NCBI GenBank assembly: GCA_021737205.1
Contig: JAIPEK010000181.1
Span: 1 to 5,130 of the forward strand
DNA: 5,130 bases
DNA from: Desulfarculaceae bacterium
GTDB taxonomy: Bacteria; Desulfobacterota; Desulfobacteria; Desulfobacterales; Desulfobacteraceae
Direction of reading: 5' to 3'
Both the position numbers and the translations under genes were made by a program. The notes below the pieces were generated by a model, which saw only the letters and a list, made by a program, of their open reading frames with translations, was not told the DNA's origin and did not search any database. Each line of letters starts with the position of its first letter. Positions within the stretch are counted from its first letter, which is position 1. Shown here in pieces: positions 1 to 5,097 of this stretch.

Positions 1-507
1 CAGGTAAAACCGTTTGACCGTTGCTTCTTCATTGTGGACCAGGGCCACCACGATCTCGTTGTTTATGGCGTACTGCCTCGGTTTGCATATGGCAATGTCC
101 CTATCGAGGATACCGGCATCTTTCATGGAATCCCCTTCGATCCGGAGGGCGAACAGGTTCTCTTTTGGATACATCTGTGAATCCGCCAGTACGGTGCCGT
201 CCCATTCTTCCTGGGCGTACATGGGCAGCCCGGCAGTGATATGCCCGATGATCGGAATCTCGAAAAACCGGTGTTCCGCAGCCGGGCGGCCGGTGCGGTT
301 CAGGATGTGCAGGGTCCGGCTGTATTTTCCTTCCCGGCGGATAAAGCCTTTCTGCTCGAGCGCCTTGAGAAGCTGGTCCACTGCGGCGTGGCTGATCCCG
401 AGATCCCGGGCGGCCGCCCTGAGGCTCGGCACTCTCTTCTCCCGGCTGATTTTTTCCTTCAGGTAATCGAGCATTTTTCCCTGTTTTTCCGTCAGGTGCG
501 GCTTCAT
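1..507 (-). CDS. lexA: LexA repressor, SOS regulator (3' end outside window)
   Basis: Transcriptional repressor of the SOS regulon that self-cleaves when RecA is activated by DNA damage. The window holds 169 residues from the start, with no stop before the left edge. The family is usually about 200-210 aa, so roughly 35-40 C-terminal residues are missing. Residues 1-68 form the winged-helix DNA-binding domain, opening with LTEKQGKMLDYL and containing a recognition region around DLGISHAAVDQLLKALEQKG. The protease domain shows the scissile Ala92-Gly93 in ITAGLP, nucleophile Ser127 in GDSMKDAGI and general-base Lys165 in EATVKRFY, so the self-cleavage machinery looks intact. Start at 507 is chosen because GGGAGG (complement of 514-519) lies 6 nt upstream. 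An in-frame ATG at 534 has no Shine-Dalgarno. The recognition helix differs from E. coli LexA, so the operator probably differs too. A LexA-like cleavable regulator paralogue cannot be excluded. Confidence 0.93.
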   Translation of the reverse strand, partial: MKPHLTEKQGKMLDYLKEKISREKRVPSLRAAARDLGISHAAVDQLLKALEQKGFIRREGKYSRTLHILNRTGRPAAEHRFFEIPIIGHITAGLPMYAQEEWDGTVLADSQMYPKENLFALRIEGDSMKDAGILDRDIAICKPRQYAINNEIVVALVHNEEATVKRFYL

Positions 508-567
508 CGGTTTCCTCCCGTAAAAGCGGTTCATTTTTGATCTGTGTCTTTGGATAATTGAGGCCAG

Positions 568-595
568 AATATACAAGGGCCGACATAAATGTCAA
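568..595 (-). promoter_or_regulatory. lexA sigma70 promoter
   Basis: Read on the minus strand, -35 is TTGACA (complement of 590-595, perfect consensus) and -10 is TATATT (complement of 568-573), with a 16-bp spacer. The predicted transcription start is near 561, giving a leader of about 50 nt before the lexA ATG. It is the best promoter match upstream of lexA, and its -35 is embedded in a palindrome that is a candidate autoregulatory operator. Confidence 0.75.
582..593. promoter_or_regulatory. Palindrome over lexA -35, candidate LexA operator
   Basis: GACAT-AA-ATGTC (plus strand) is a perfect 5+5 bp inverted repeat with a 2-bp centre, and it overlaps the lexA -35 hexamer. LexA repressors normally repress their own gene through a site in the promoter, so position supports an operator. 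The sequence matches neither the E. coli CTGT-N8-ACAG nor the Bacillus GAAC-N4-GTTC consensus, so the assignment is by position and symmetry only. Confidence 0.4.
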
Positions 596-647
596 GTTAA
601 AAGTAAAGTATTTGTAAATATTTTTTTCTTTGTCAACGGAAAGCCCG

Positions 648-697
648 AACCCGGACGGGAATGGAAATTGCGGTTGAGTTTTTGTCCGGTCCGGGTT
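648..697. repeat. Long-range inverted repeat upstream of the activator gene
   Basis: AACCCGGAC at 648-656 is the exact reverse complement of GTCCGGGTT at 689-697, giving 9-bp arms 32 nt apart. The right arm lies in the spacer of the candidate promoter for the downstream regulator (674-702). It could be a pair of binding half-sites for autoregulation or chance in GC-rich DNA. It does not resemble the TGGTAA half-sites found upstream of ald. Confidence 0.4.
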
Positions 698-702
698 ATG
701 AC
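674..702 (+). promoter_or_regulatory. Possible sigma70 promoter of the activator gene
   Basis: TTGAGT (674-679) and TATGAC (697-702) are separated by 17 bp. Each hexamer matches consensus at four of six positions, so this is only a moderate candidate. It would start transcription near 709 and leave a leader of about 93 nt before the ATG at 802. No better promoter is seen between the lexA promoter and 802. Confidence 0.3.
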
Positions 703-801
703 ATGGGAAGAAATGAACAGGTTTTCAACTTGCATAACGGCAAAACAACGGATGGCATCATTGATGGGCCGGAGTATGGGCTGGAGCGGCGTGGAGGGCG
801 G

Positions 802-2400
802 ATGAATCTTAAGATCAAACTTCTGTTTACCGACCGGATCGGGCTTGTGGCGGACACGTCCGCCGTGATCGCCGGCCGGGGCCTCAATATCGTTTGCATG
901 GAGGTGGTCCGGAAGAACAACGAGGCCCGGGTGTATGTGGAAGTCGAGGCGGCGGAAGACGATCTTGACAAAGAAAAGTTTTTTTCCCTTTTCCGCTCCA
1001 TAGACGAACTTGTACAAATCAAGCAGATCCGGTTTCTGCCCAATGAAGAAAAAACCAACCGGTTCCGGACCGTGCTGGACAACATGAGCGACGGGGTCAT
1101 CTCCGTGGACAGGGACGGCACCGTGACCACCACGAACCGGATCGTTCGGGAAATGCTGGACTGTGATGAGGACGGGGTCGTGGGCAAACCGGTCAGAGAG
1201 CTGGATGTCCCACACGAAAACCTGCTCGGGTGCCTGGAGGGCGGAAAAGCGGACAATGTCAAGCAGAGCCTGATCACCCGGAAGGGGAGATATCGGTACA
1301 TCTCTACGTGCAAGCCCATCCGGGATGCCGGAGGCCGGGTCATCGGTGCCGTGGAGATCGTCAGGGACATGCAGGAGGTCAAGAAGATGGCCCGCTCTAT
1401 TTCCGAAGCTTCTCCGGCCGACTTCAGCGACATCGTCGGTAAAAACAGGGCCGTGACCGAGGCCATCGCGTTCGCCCAGAAAATTGCTGGAACGGATATG
1501 TCCGTCTCCATTTACGGTGCCAGCGGCACCGGAAAAGAGTTGTTCGCCAGGGCCATCCACGCCGCCGGAAAACGGCCGGGCCGTTTTGTACCTGTCAATT
1601 GCGCGGCGCTTCCGGAAAATCTTCTGGAAAGTGAATTGTTCGGGTACGAGGGCGGAGCCTTCACCGGGGGTCGAAAAGAGGGAAAAGCAGGGCTGTTTGA
1701 AATCGCGGAAAACGGGACCGTATTTCTCGATGAAGTGGCGGAAATGCCCCTTTCCTGCCAGGCAAAACTGTTGCGGGTGATCCAGGAGCGGGCGGTCCGG
1801 CGGATCGGGGGTACAAAAGAAATCGCCGTCAACGCCCGGATCATCACGGCCACCAACAGGAACCTGGATCGGCAGGTGGAAAAGAAGCGCTTCCGGCAGG
1901 ATCTCTACTACCGGATCAATGTGCTGTTTCTCCACATCCCGCCGCTCGGGCAGCGGACTGATGATATCCCGCTTCTGGCGGATCATTTCCTTTTCCGGCT
2001 TGCCGGCAAGCTTGAAAAACGGGTTCCGGAGTTGACGAATGCCGCACTCGACAGGCTGAGATCCCATGACTGGCCGGGGAATGTAAGAGAGCTGAAGAAT
2101 GTGATCGAGCGGGCTGCATTTCTCAGTGAAAACGGCACCATTGATGCGGATGCGGTCTTTTTCAGCCATGAGCTTCACCCTGCCCTTCCGGAAAGGCGGG
2201 GGAACGGTTCCGGGGGAAAGAGTTCCATCAAAGAGCAGGTGGCTGAATTTGAATCCGGGATCATCCGGGATGCGTTGCGAAAAAACGGGAGTATCCGAAA
2301 AGCGGCCAGGGCCTTGGCAATTTCCCATGTGGGGCTGATGAAAAAAATGGAAAAGTACGGCATTGAAGTGGAACGCTTGGTTACCAATGGTAAGTATTAA
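802..2400 (+). CDS. TyrR-type sigma54 activator (ACT-PAS-AAA+-HTH)
   Basis: Bacterial enhancer-binding protein of 532 aa predicted to open sigma54 promoters by ATP hydrolysis. Residues 1-75 look like an ACT ligand-binding domain (start MNLKIKLLFTDRIGLVADTS) and about 86-195 a PAS domain (NMSDGVISVDRDGTVTTTN). Residues 211-440 are an AAA+ domain with Walker A GASGTGK (239-245), sigma54-contact loop GAFTGG (285-290), Walker B VFLDE (307-311), sensor I near 345-353 and WPGNVREL (424-431). A Fis/TyrR-like HTH lies at about 485-520 (KAARALAISHVGLMKKMEKYG). Domain order matches E. coli TyrR, but unlike that protein it keeps an almost canonical GAFTGA loop. Start 802 is preferred because GGAGGG (793-798) precedes it and the ACT fold begins there. 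An in-frame ATG at 661 would add 47 residues unlike the family. It lies directly upstream of ald, which has a sigma54 promoter, so it is probably the ald activator. The ligand is not determinable here. Confidence 0.93.
   Translation: MNLKIKLLFTDRIGLVADTSAVIAGRGLNIVCMEVVRKNNEARVYVEVEAAEDDLDKEKFFSLFRSIDELVQIKQIRFLPNEEKTNRFRTVLDNMSDGVISVDRDGTVTTTNRIVREMLDCDEDGVVGKPVRELDVPHENLLGCLEGGKADNVKQSLITRKGRYRYISTCKPIRDAGGRVIGAVEIVRDMQEVKKMARSISEASPADFSDIVGKNRAVTEAIAFAQKIAGTDMSVSIYGASGTGKELFARAIHAAGKRPGRFVPVNCAALPENLLESELFGYEGGAFTGGRKEGKAGLFEIAENGTVFLDEVAEMPLSCQAKLLRVIQERAVRRIGGTKEIAVNARIITATNRNLDRQVEKKRFRQDLYYRINVLFLHIPPLGQRTDDIPLLADHFLFRLAGKLEKRVPELTNAALDRLRSHDWPGNVRELKNVIERAAFLSENGTIDADAVFFSHELHPALPERRGNGSGGKSSIKEQVAEFESGIIRDALRKNGSIRKAARALAISHVGLMKKMEKYGIEVERLVTNGKY
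2381..2393. promoter_or_regulatory. Back-to-back TTACCA/TGGTAA half-sites at end of activator gene
   Basis: TTACCA (2381-2386), one base, then TGGTAA (2388-2393) form an inverted pair inside the last codons of the activator gene. The hexamers are identical to those of the palindrome at 2547-2570, but in the opposite order and with 1-bp rather than 6-bp spacing. They could be an accessory distal binding site about 170 bp from the main one. The sequence is also coding, so chance is a serious alternative. Confidence 0.25.
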
Positions 2401-2434
2401 TACCGGTTAGCGATCAATCCCTGGAGCAGGGGGT

Positions 2435-2463
2435 TTGACAGTTTCTGTGCCGTTCAGTATACT
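2435..2463 (+). promoter_or_regulatory. Near-consensus sigma70 promoter in activator-ald intergenic region
   Basis: TTGACA (2435-2440), a 17-bp spacer, then TATACT (2458-2463): 11 of 12 consensus positions at optimal spacing. The predicted start is near 2470. No intrinsic terminator follows before ald, so the transcript could run into ald with a leader of about 270 nt. It is independent of the sigma54 promoter about 200 bp downstream and could give basal ald expression, a small RNA, or both. Confidence 0.72.
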
Positions 2464-2474
2464 CACATAGTTAC

Positions 2475-2549
2475 GACCCGTCTATACCCTTTTGACTGCA
2501 TCACCCCCGGGAAAGGGGTGCTCCTATGTGTGAGGAGATAGCGCGGGTC
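2475..2549 (+). ncRNA. Candidate three-way-junction leader RNA upstream of ald
   Basis: Starting about 5 nt after the predicted sigma70 start, complementary segments can form a closed structure. The closing stem pairs GACCCG (2475-2480) with CGGGTC (2544-2549) and CTAT (2482-2485) with ATAG (2538-2541). Inside are hairpin CACCCC/GGGGTG (2502-2507 with 2515-2520) and, directly abutting it, hairpin CTCCT/AGGAG (2521-2525 with 2533-2537), whose 3' end abuts ATAG. Three bases of the closing stem's 3' strand (2547-2549) are shared with the next inverted repeat (2547-2570), so the two folds compete, as in riboswitch expression platforms. I recognise no known riboswitch signature, and the fold was found by eye. 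It may instead be a by-product of DNA operator sequences. Confidence 0.3.
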
Positions 2550-2570
2550 TGGTAATTTTTGTTACCAGAC
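2547..2570. promoter_or_regulatory. Perfect palindrome, probable upstream activator site for ald
   Basis: GTCTGGTAA (2547-2555) and TTACCAGAC (2562-2570) are perfect reverse complements around a 6-bp centre. The core TGGTAA-N6-TTACCA has the same geometry as the E. coli TyrR box TGTAAA-N6-TTTACA, and the adjacent gene encodes a TyrR-type HTH. Its centre is about 86 bp upstream of the -24 GG and about 110 bp upstream of the predicted start, a normal distance for a sigma54 enhancer site. Related sequences TGGTTC and TGGTAT follow at 2571 and 2580. It is not followed by a T-tract, so it is not an intrinsic terminator. Confidence 0.65.
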
Positions 2571-2602
2571 TGGTTCCATTGGTATAAAGAGGAAATATTG
2601 AT

Positions 2603-2767
2603 ATGAAGCGCAAGTCCGGGCCTCTGATTATAGCCTTTGTTTTTGGCAAGGTTCTTGCTTACTGTTTGTGGCAAAAATATTCAAGCCGTCCTTTACGGAC
2701 CGCAAAAATTTTTAACCGCACCAAAAGGAGGACACAACATGATTGTCGGGATACTCAAAGAGATTAA
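2603..2767 (+). CDS. Possible 54-aa leader ORF overlapping the ald start
   Basis: ATG at 2603 is preceded by AGAGGA (2588-2593) 9 nt upstream and opens a 54-codon frame ending in TAA at 2765-2767, 29 nt inside ald in another frame. The product would begin MKRKSG, then a hydrophobic stretch PLIIAFVFGKVLAYCLW, then a basic tail. It could be translated only from the upstream sigma70 transcript, because the sigma54 promoter lies within it. Translation through the ald ribosome binding site could affect ald initiation. I recognise no homologue, and a short open frame of this size may be chance. Confidence 0.15.
   Translation: MKRKSGPLIIAFVFGKVLAYCLWQKYSSRPLRTAKIFNRTKRRTQHDCRDTQRD
2644..2658 (+). 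promoter_or_regulatory. sigma54 (-24/-12) promoter of ald
   Basis: TGGCAAGGTTCTTGC followed by T matches TGGCAC-N5-TTGCW at every key position except C to A at position 6. The invariant GG (2645-2646) and GC (2657-2658) are correctly spaced. Transcription should start near 2669, giving a leader of about 70 nt before the ald ATG. The presence of a sigma54 activator gene and a palindromic upstream site immediately 5' strongly supports function. Confidence 0.85.
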
Positions 2768-3851
2768 ATCGGAAGAAAACCGGGTGTGCATGACCCCTGC
2801 GGGCACCGAGGTAATGAAACAGAACGGCCATACCGTACTGGTGGAGAAAGACGCAGGCGTGAAAAGCGGGTTCGAAAATGGAGCCTATGAAAATGCAGGC
2901 GCGAAAATCGTTGATACCCCGGAAGAGATCTACAAAACCGCTGATATGGTAATGCATGTGAAAGAGCCCATGCCTTCCGAGTATGAGATGATCCGGGAAG
3001 ATCAGATTGTGTTCACCTATCTGCACCTGGCGGCCGAAGAAAAGTTGACAAATGCGTTGATCAAAAGCAACTCCGTGAACATCGCCTATGAAACCATTGA
3101 AAAGGAAAACGGTACGCTTCCGCTTTTGATGCCCATGAGTGAAGTGGCCGGTCGTATGGCGACCCAGCAGGCGGCCAAATATCTCGAGATGGTGCACGGC
3201 GGCCATGGTGTTCTTTTGGGCGGAGTACCCGGTGTGGAATCCGCGACCATCGTGGTCATCGGCGGCGGTGTGGTCGGAACCCAGGCCGCCAAGATGGCCT
3301 GCGGCCTCGGCGCCAAGGTATACATACTGGACAAGGACCTGGAACGGCTGCGGTATCTGTCCGATGTGATGCCGGCCAACTGCTTTCCGTTGATGGCCAA
3401 CCCGGAAGCCACCAGGGAACTGATAAAAGAAGCGGATGCGGTCATCGGCGCCGTGTTGGTCACCGGAGCCAAGGCGCCCAAACTCATCACCCGGGAAATG
3501 CTGAAAACCATGAAACAGGGAAGCGTTCTCGTGGATGTGGCCATTGACCAGGGCGGGTGCTTTGAAACATCAAAACCCACCACTCACGGGGACCCCGTTT
3601 ATACCGTGGACGGTGTGGTGCATTACTGCGTGGCCAATATGCCCGGCGCGGTAGCCAAGACGTCCACCCTTGCCCTCACCAACGCCACGCTGCCTTACGC
3701 GGTACAGATCGCGAACAAGGGCTGGCGGAAAGCCATGAAAGAGAACAAGGAGATCAAGCTCGGTGCCAACGTGATCAACGGCAAGGTCACCTATAAAGGG
3801 GTTTCAGACGCTTTCGGCCTCGAGTATACGGAGATCGATCAGCTGTTGTAG
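2739..3851 (+). CDS. ald: Alanine dehydrogenase
   Basis: Cytoplasmic NAD-dependent enzyme converting L-alanine to pyruvate, ammonia and NADH, and running in reverse as an ammonia-assimilating reaction. The 370-aa product is full family length and keeps the residues known from studied enzymes: Arg15 and Lys75 for substrate binding, catalytic His96, and catalytic Asp270 in VDVAIDQGG. The Rossmann fold has IGGGVVG (174-180) with Asp198 at the end of the second strand (ILDKD), fitting NAD preference. Start 2739 follows AGGAGG (2726-2731) with 7 nt spacing. The longer open frame from 2637 would run through the sigma54 promoter and cannot be translated from it. Regulation is probably dual: sigma54 activation through the upstream activator, plus a distal sigma70 promoter. 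A strong terminator follows, so it is likely monocistronic. In this setting the main role is probably alanine use as carbon, nitrogen and reducing source (inference). Confidence 0.97.
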   Translation: MIVGILKEIKSEENRVCMTPAGTEVMKQNGHTVLVEKDAGVKSGFENGAYENAGAKIVDTPEEIYKTADMVMHVKEPMPSEYEMIREDQIVFTYLHLAAEEKLTNALIKSNSVNIAYETIEKENGTLPLLMPMSEVAGRMATQQAAKYLEMVHGGHGVLLGGVPGVESATIVVIGGGVVGTQAAKMACGLGAKVYILDKDLERLRYLSDVMPANCFPLMANPEATRELIKEADAVIGAVLVTGAKAPKLITREMLKTMKQGSVLVDVAIDQGGCFETSKPTTHGDPVYTVDGVVHYCVANMPGAVAKTSTLALTNATLPYAVQIANKGWRKAMKENKEIKLGANVINGKVTYKGVSDAFGLEYTEIDQLL

Positions 3852-3861
3852 TTTCAATCCG

Positions 3862-3886
3862 CCGGCCGCCTGTGCAAACGGGCCGG
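3862..3886 (+). repeat. Hairpin just after ald stop
   Basis: CCGGCC (3862-3867) and GGCCGG (3881-3886) form a 6-bp GC stem with a 13-nt loop, 10 nt past the ald stop. No T-run follows, so it is unlikely to terminate by itself. It may stabilise the mRNA 3' end ahead of the real terminator. Confidence 0.35.
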
Positions 3887-3914
3887 TAAAGATGTCTTAT
3901 ATGATGATGATACA

Positions 3915-3956
3915 GCGGGCATGCTCTTGAAAAAAAGGGTGTGCCCGCATTTTTTT
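3915..3956 (+). terminator. Intrinsic terminator of ald
   Basis: The arms 3915-3928 and 3935-3948 pair over 14 positions, allowing three G-U pairs. The base is GCGGGCA/TGCCCGC and the loop is GAAAAA. Seven T residues follow at 3950-3956 after one A. This is a strong plus-strand terminator, ending 2 nt before the stop codon of the converging minus-strand gene. On the minus strand no T-tract follows the stem, so it does not look bidirectional. Confidence 0.9.
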
Positions 3957-3958
3957 CA

Positions 3959-4927
3959 TCAGTCGTTGTGATCGGGATAGAGTCGTTCCATGCAGTCGTC
4001 ACAGAAACCGTGGGTGAATTTTTCTTGAGAGAAATATTCTTCCGGGCCTACCCAGACTCCGTCTTTATTGCGGATGGATTTGCAGCCCGCACATATCGGG
4101 ACCAGATTCTTAGATTCTTTTTCAGGCCGGCCTTTGACCTTTTCGTATTGTTCCCTTAAAAAGATGATGTCCCGGATATCCCGTATGATGCTCACGGTTC
4201 CCTTGTATTGTTCCGATTTGTTGAATATCGGGGAACAGATGACCTGGACATCTATGGGTTTACCGGTTACCGTGGCAAGCTTGATTTCAAACCGCAGGTT
4301 TTTTTTTCTTCCGTCCTCGCAACTCAGATTTTCCAGTTCTGCGGCACTTTCCGGTGCGCACAGGTCCGCCAGGGTTTTTTTCAAAAGGTCTTGTTCGGCA
4401 AAGCCGGTCATCGTGAAGAAGGCAGAGTTGGCATAGTGGATCGCCATGTGTTCATCCGTGGAGACAATGCCTTCTCCTACGCTTTCCGCTATGGTCCGGT
4501 ACAGTTTTTCACTTTTGATCAAATGTTTTTTATACTCCCGGTTTTCCCGGATCAGGCGGGCGTTCTCGAGGTTTCGCCCGATGGTGTGGGTCACAAGGGA
4601 GAAATCCTCTATGGGCTTGGTAATATAGTCTTTGGCCCCGGCACGCAGGGCCTCGATGACATCCTCTGTATTTCCGGCGCCGGAAATGACGATTTTGGGC
4701 GTGTCCGGACTTTTTTCGTTGATGATTTTCAGTACGTCGATCCCGTCTTTTTCCGGCATGCGCAGATCGGTTATCACAAGTGACGGCTGCTGTTTAAGAA
4801 AAAGATCGATACCGGATTTGCCGTTGTCCGACTGCAGCGTCCGGTAGCCGATATCTTCAAGATAAGCGGCAAGGCTATCTCTTATGTAGATATCGTCGTC
4901 AATGATCAGTATGGTTTCGTTTTTCAT
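3959..4927 (-). CDS. Response-regulator receiver-PAS protein with CxxC/CxxC tail
   Basis: Signalling protein of 322 aa with no recognised DNA-binding, kinase or cyclase domain. Residues 4-120 are a CheY-like receiver with acidic cluster Asp10-12, phospho-acceptor Asp54 in VITDLRMP, Ser82 and Lys104 in YITKP, so it should accept phosphate from a histidine kinase. A charged helical linker (about 118-140) leads to a PAS domain (about 141-255, IAESVGEGIVSTDEHMAIHYAN). After a second helix the C-terminus carries Cys279-x2-Cys282 and His306-x2-Cys309-x2-Cys312 (ICAGCKSI and HGFCDDCMERLYP), a putative metal-binding or redox module seen at the ends of many delta-proteobacterial PAS and receiver proteins. 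Start 4927 follows AGGA 7 nt upstream. A longer in-frame ATG at 4987 overlaps the promoter. No partner kinase is in view, so the pathway is unknown. Confidence 0.9.
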   Translation of the reverse strand: MKNETILIIDDDIYIRDSLAAYLEDIGYRTLQSDNGKSGIDLFLKQQPSLVITDLRMPEKDGIDVLKIINEKSPDTPKIVISGAGNTEDVIEALRAGAKDYITKPIEDFSLVTHTIGRNLENARLIRENREYKKHLIKSEKLYRTIAESVGEGIVSTDEHMAIHYANSAFFTMTGFAEQDLLKKTLADLCAPESAAELENLSCEDGRKKNLRFEIKLATVTGKPIDVQVICSPIFNKSEQYKGTVSIIRDIRDIIFLREQYEKVKGRPEKESKNLVPICAGCKSIRNKDGVWVGPEEYFSQEKFTHGFCDDCMERLYPDHND

Positions 4928-4958
4928 GATGTTTTCCTGAACAGCCTTTTTACCGGAT

Positions 4959-4987
4959 AGAATAAGAAAATCGGCAGTAAAAGTCAA
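4959..4987 (-). promoter_or_regulatory. sigma70 promoter of the receiver-PAS gene
   Basis: On the minus strand TTGACT (complement of 4982-4987), a 17-bp spacer, then TATTCT (complement of 4959-4964). The predicted start near 4952 gives a leader of about 25 nt before the ATG at 4927. This rules out the upstream ATG at 4987, which lies at the -35. Confidence 0.75.
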
Positions 4988-5019
4988 TATGAATCCGGTT
5001 TAAAAATCTGGTTGACTTT
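4980..5019. repeat. Inverted repeat spanning the two divergent -35 elements
   Basis: AAAGTCAA (4980-4987) and TTGACTTT (5012-5019) are perfect 8-bp reverse complements 24 bp apart. Each includes the -35 hexamer of one divergent promoter plus two further bases. Much of the symmetry follows from both promoters using TTGACT, but the extra matched TT suggests a possible shared regulatory site. Confidence 0.45.
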
Positions 5020-5041
5020 ATGCTTTTGCACCCTCTATATT
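5012..5041 (+). promoter_or_regulatory. sigma70 promoter of the methylmalonyl-CoA epimerase gene
   Basis: TTGACT (5012-5017), an 18-bp spacer, then TATATT (5036-5041). The predicted start near 5048 would leave a leader of about 36 nt before the TTG at 5084. It is arranged back to back with the receiver-PAS promoter. Confidence 0.65.
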
Positions 5042-5077
5042 GATATTTTGAATTCGAACTTGTAATTTCCGGGGGTA

Positions 5078-5097
5078 TGAAAATTGAAAATTGAAAA
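5078..5097 (+). repeat. 7-bp tandem repeat across the epimerase start region
   Basis: TGAAAAT (5078-5084), TGAAAAT (5085-5091) and TGAAAA (5092-5097) make nearly three copies of a 7-bp unit. The unit length is not a multiple of three, so copy-number change would alter which upstream start codon is in frame with the gene. Confidence 0.8.

Noticed and set aside
101..595. 164-codon minus-strand frame overlapping lexA
   Set aside because: It is a shifted-frame shadow of lexA and its start lies upstream of the lexA transcription start.
661..801. N-terminal extension of the activator from ATG 661
   Set aside because: The 47 extra residues precede a complete ACT domain, the ATG lacks a Shine-Dalgarno, and the frame overlaps the likely promoter. 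ATG 802 has GGAGGG just upstream.
592..2328. 578-codon open frame antisense to the activator gene
   Set aside because: The plus-strand frame has a full ACT-PAS-AAA+-HTH domain series. The antisense product shows no recognisable domain and its openness follows from codon bias.
2419..2431. CCCTG-GAG-CAGGG hairpin as terminator of the activator gene
   Set aside because: Only a 5-bp stem with a 3-nt loop, followed by GG and three T residues. It is too weak to call.
2500..2570. Known riboswitch, especially TPP, because of GGGGTGC and CTGGTAA segments
   Set aside because: The essential TPP signatures CTGAGA and CCTGATC are absent. I also see no glycine, lysine, cobalamin or SAM riboswitch core.
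2547..2570. Intrinsic terminator for the activator gene
   Set aside because: The stem is perfect but is followed by CTGGTTCC rather than a T-tract. Position and symmetry suit an activator site better.
2591..2603. IHF site between the enhancer palindrome and the sigma54 promoter
   Set aside because: The minus strand has TATCAA, but the required TTR half four bases on is absent (TCC).
2637..2738. N-terminal extension of alanine dehydrogenase from 2637
   Set aside because: It crosses the sigma54 promoter. The ATG at 2739 has an ideal ribosome binding site and gives exact family numbering of the catalytic residues.
4928..4987. 20-residue extension of the receiver-PAS protein from ATG 4987
   Set aside because: The codon overlaps the -35 of the gene's promoter. 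The receiver fold begins at the ATG at 4927, which has AGGA upstream.
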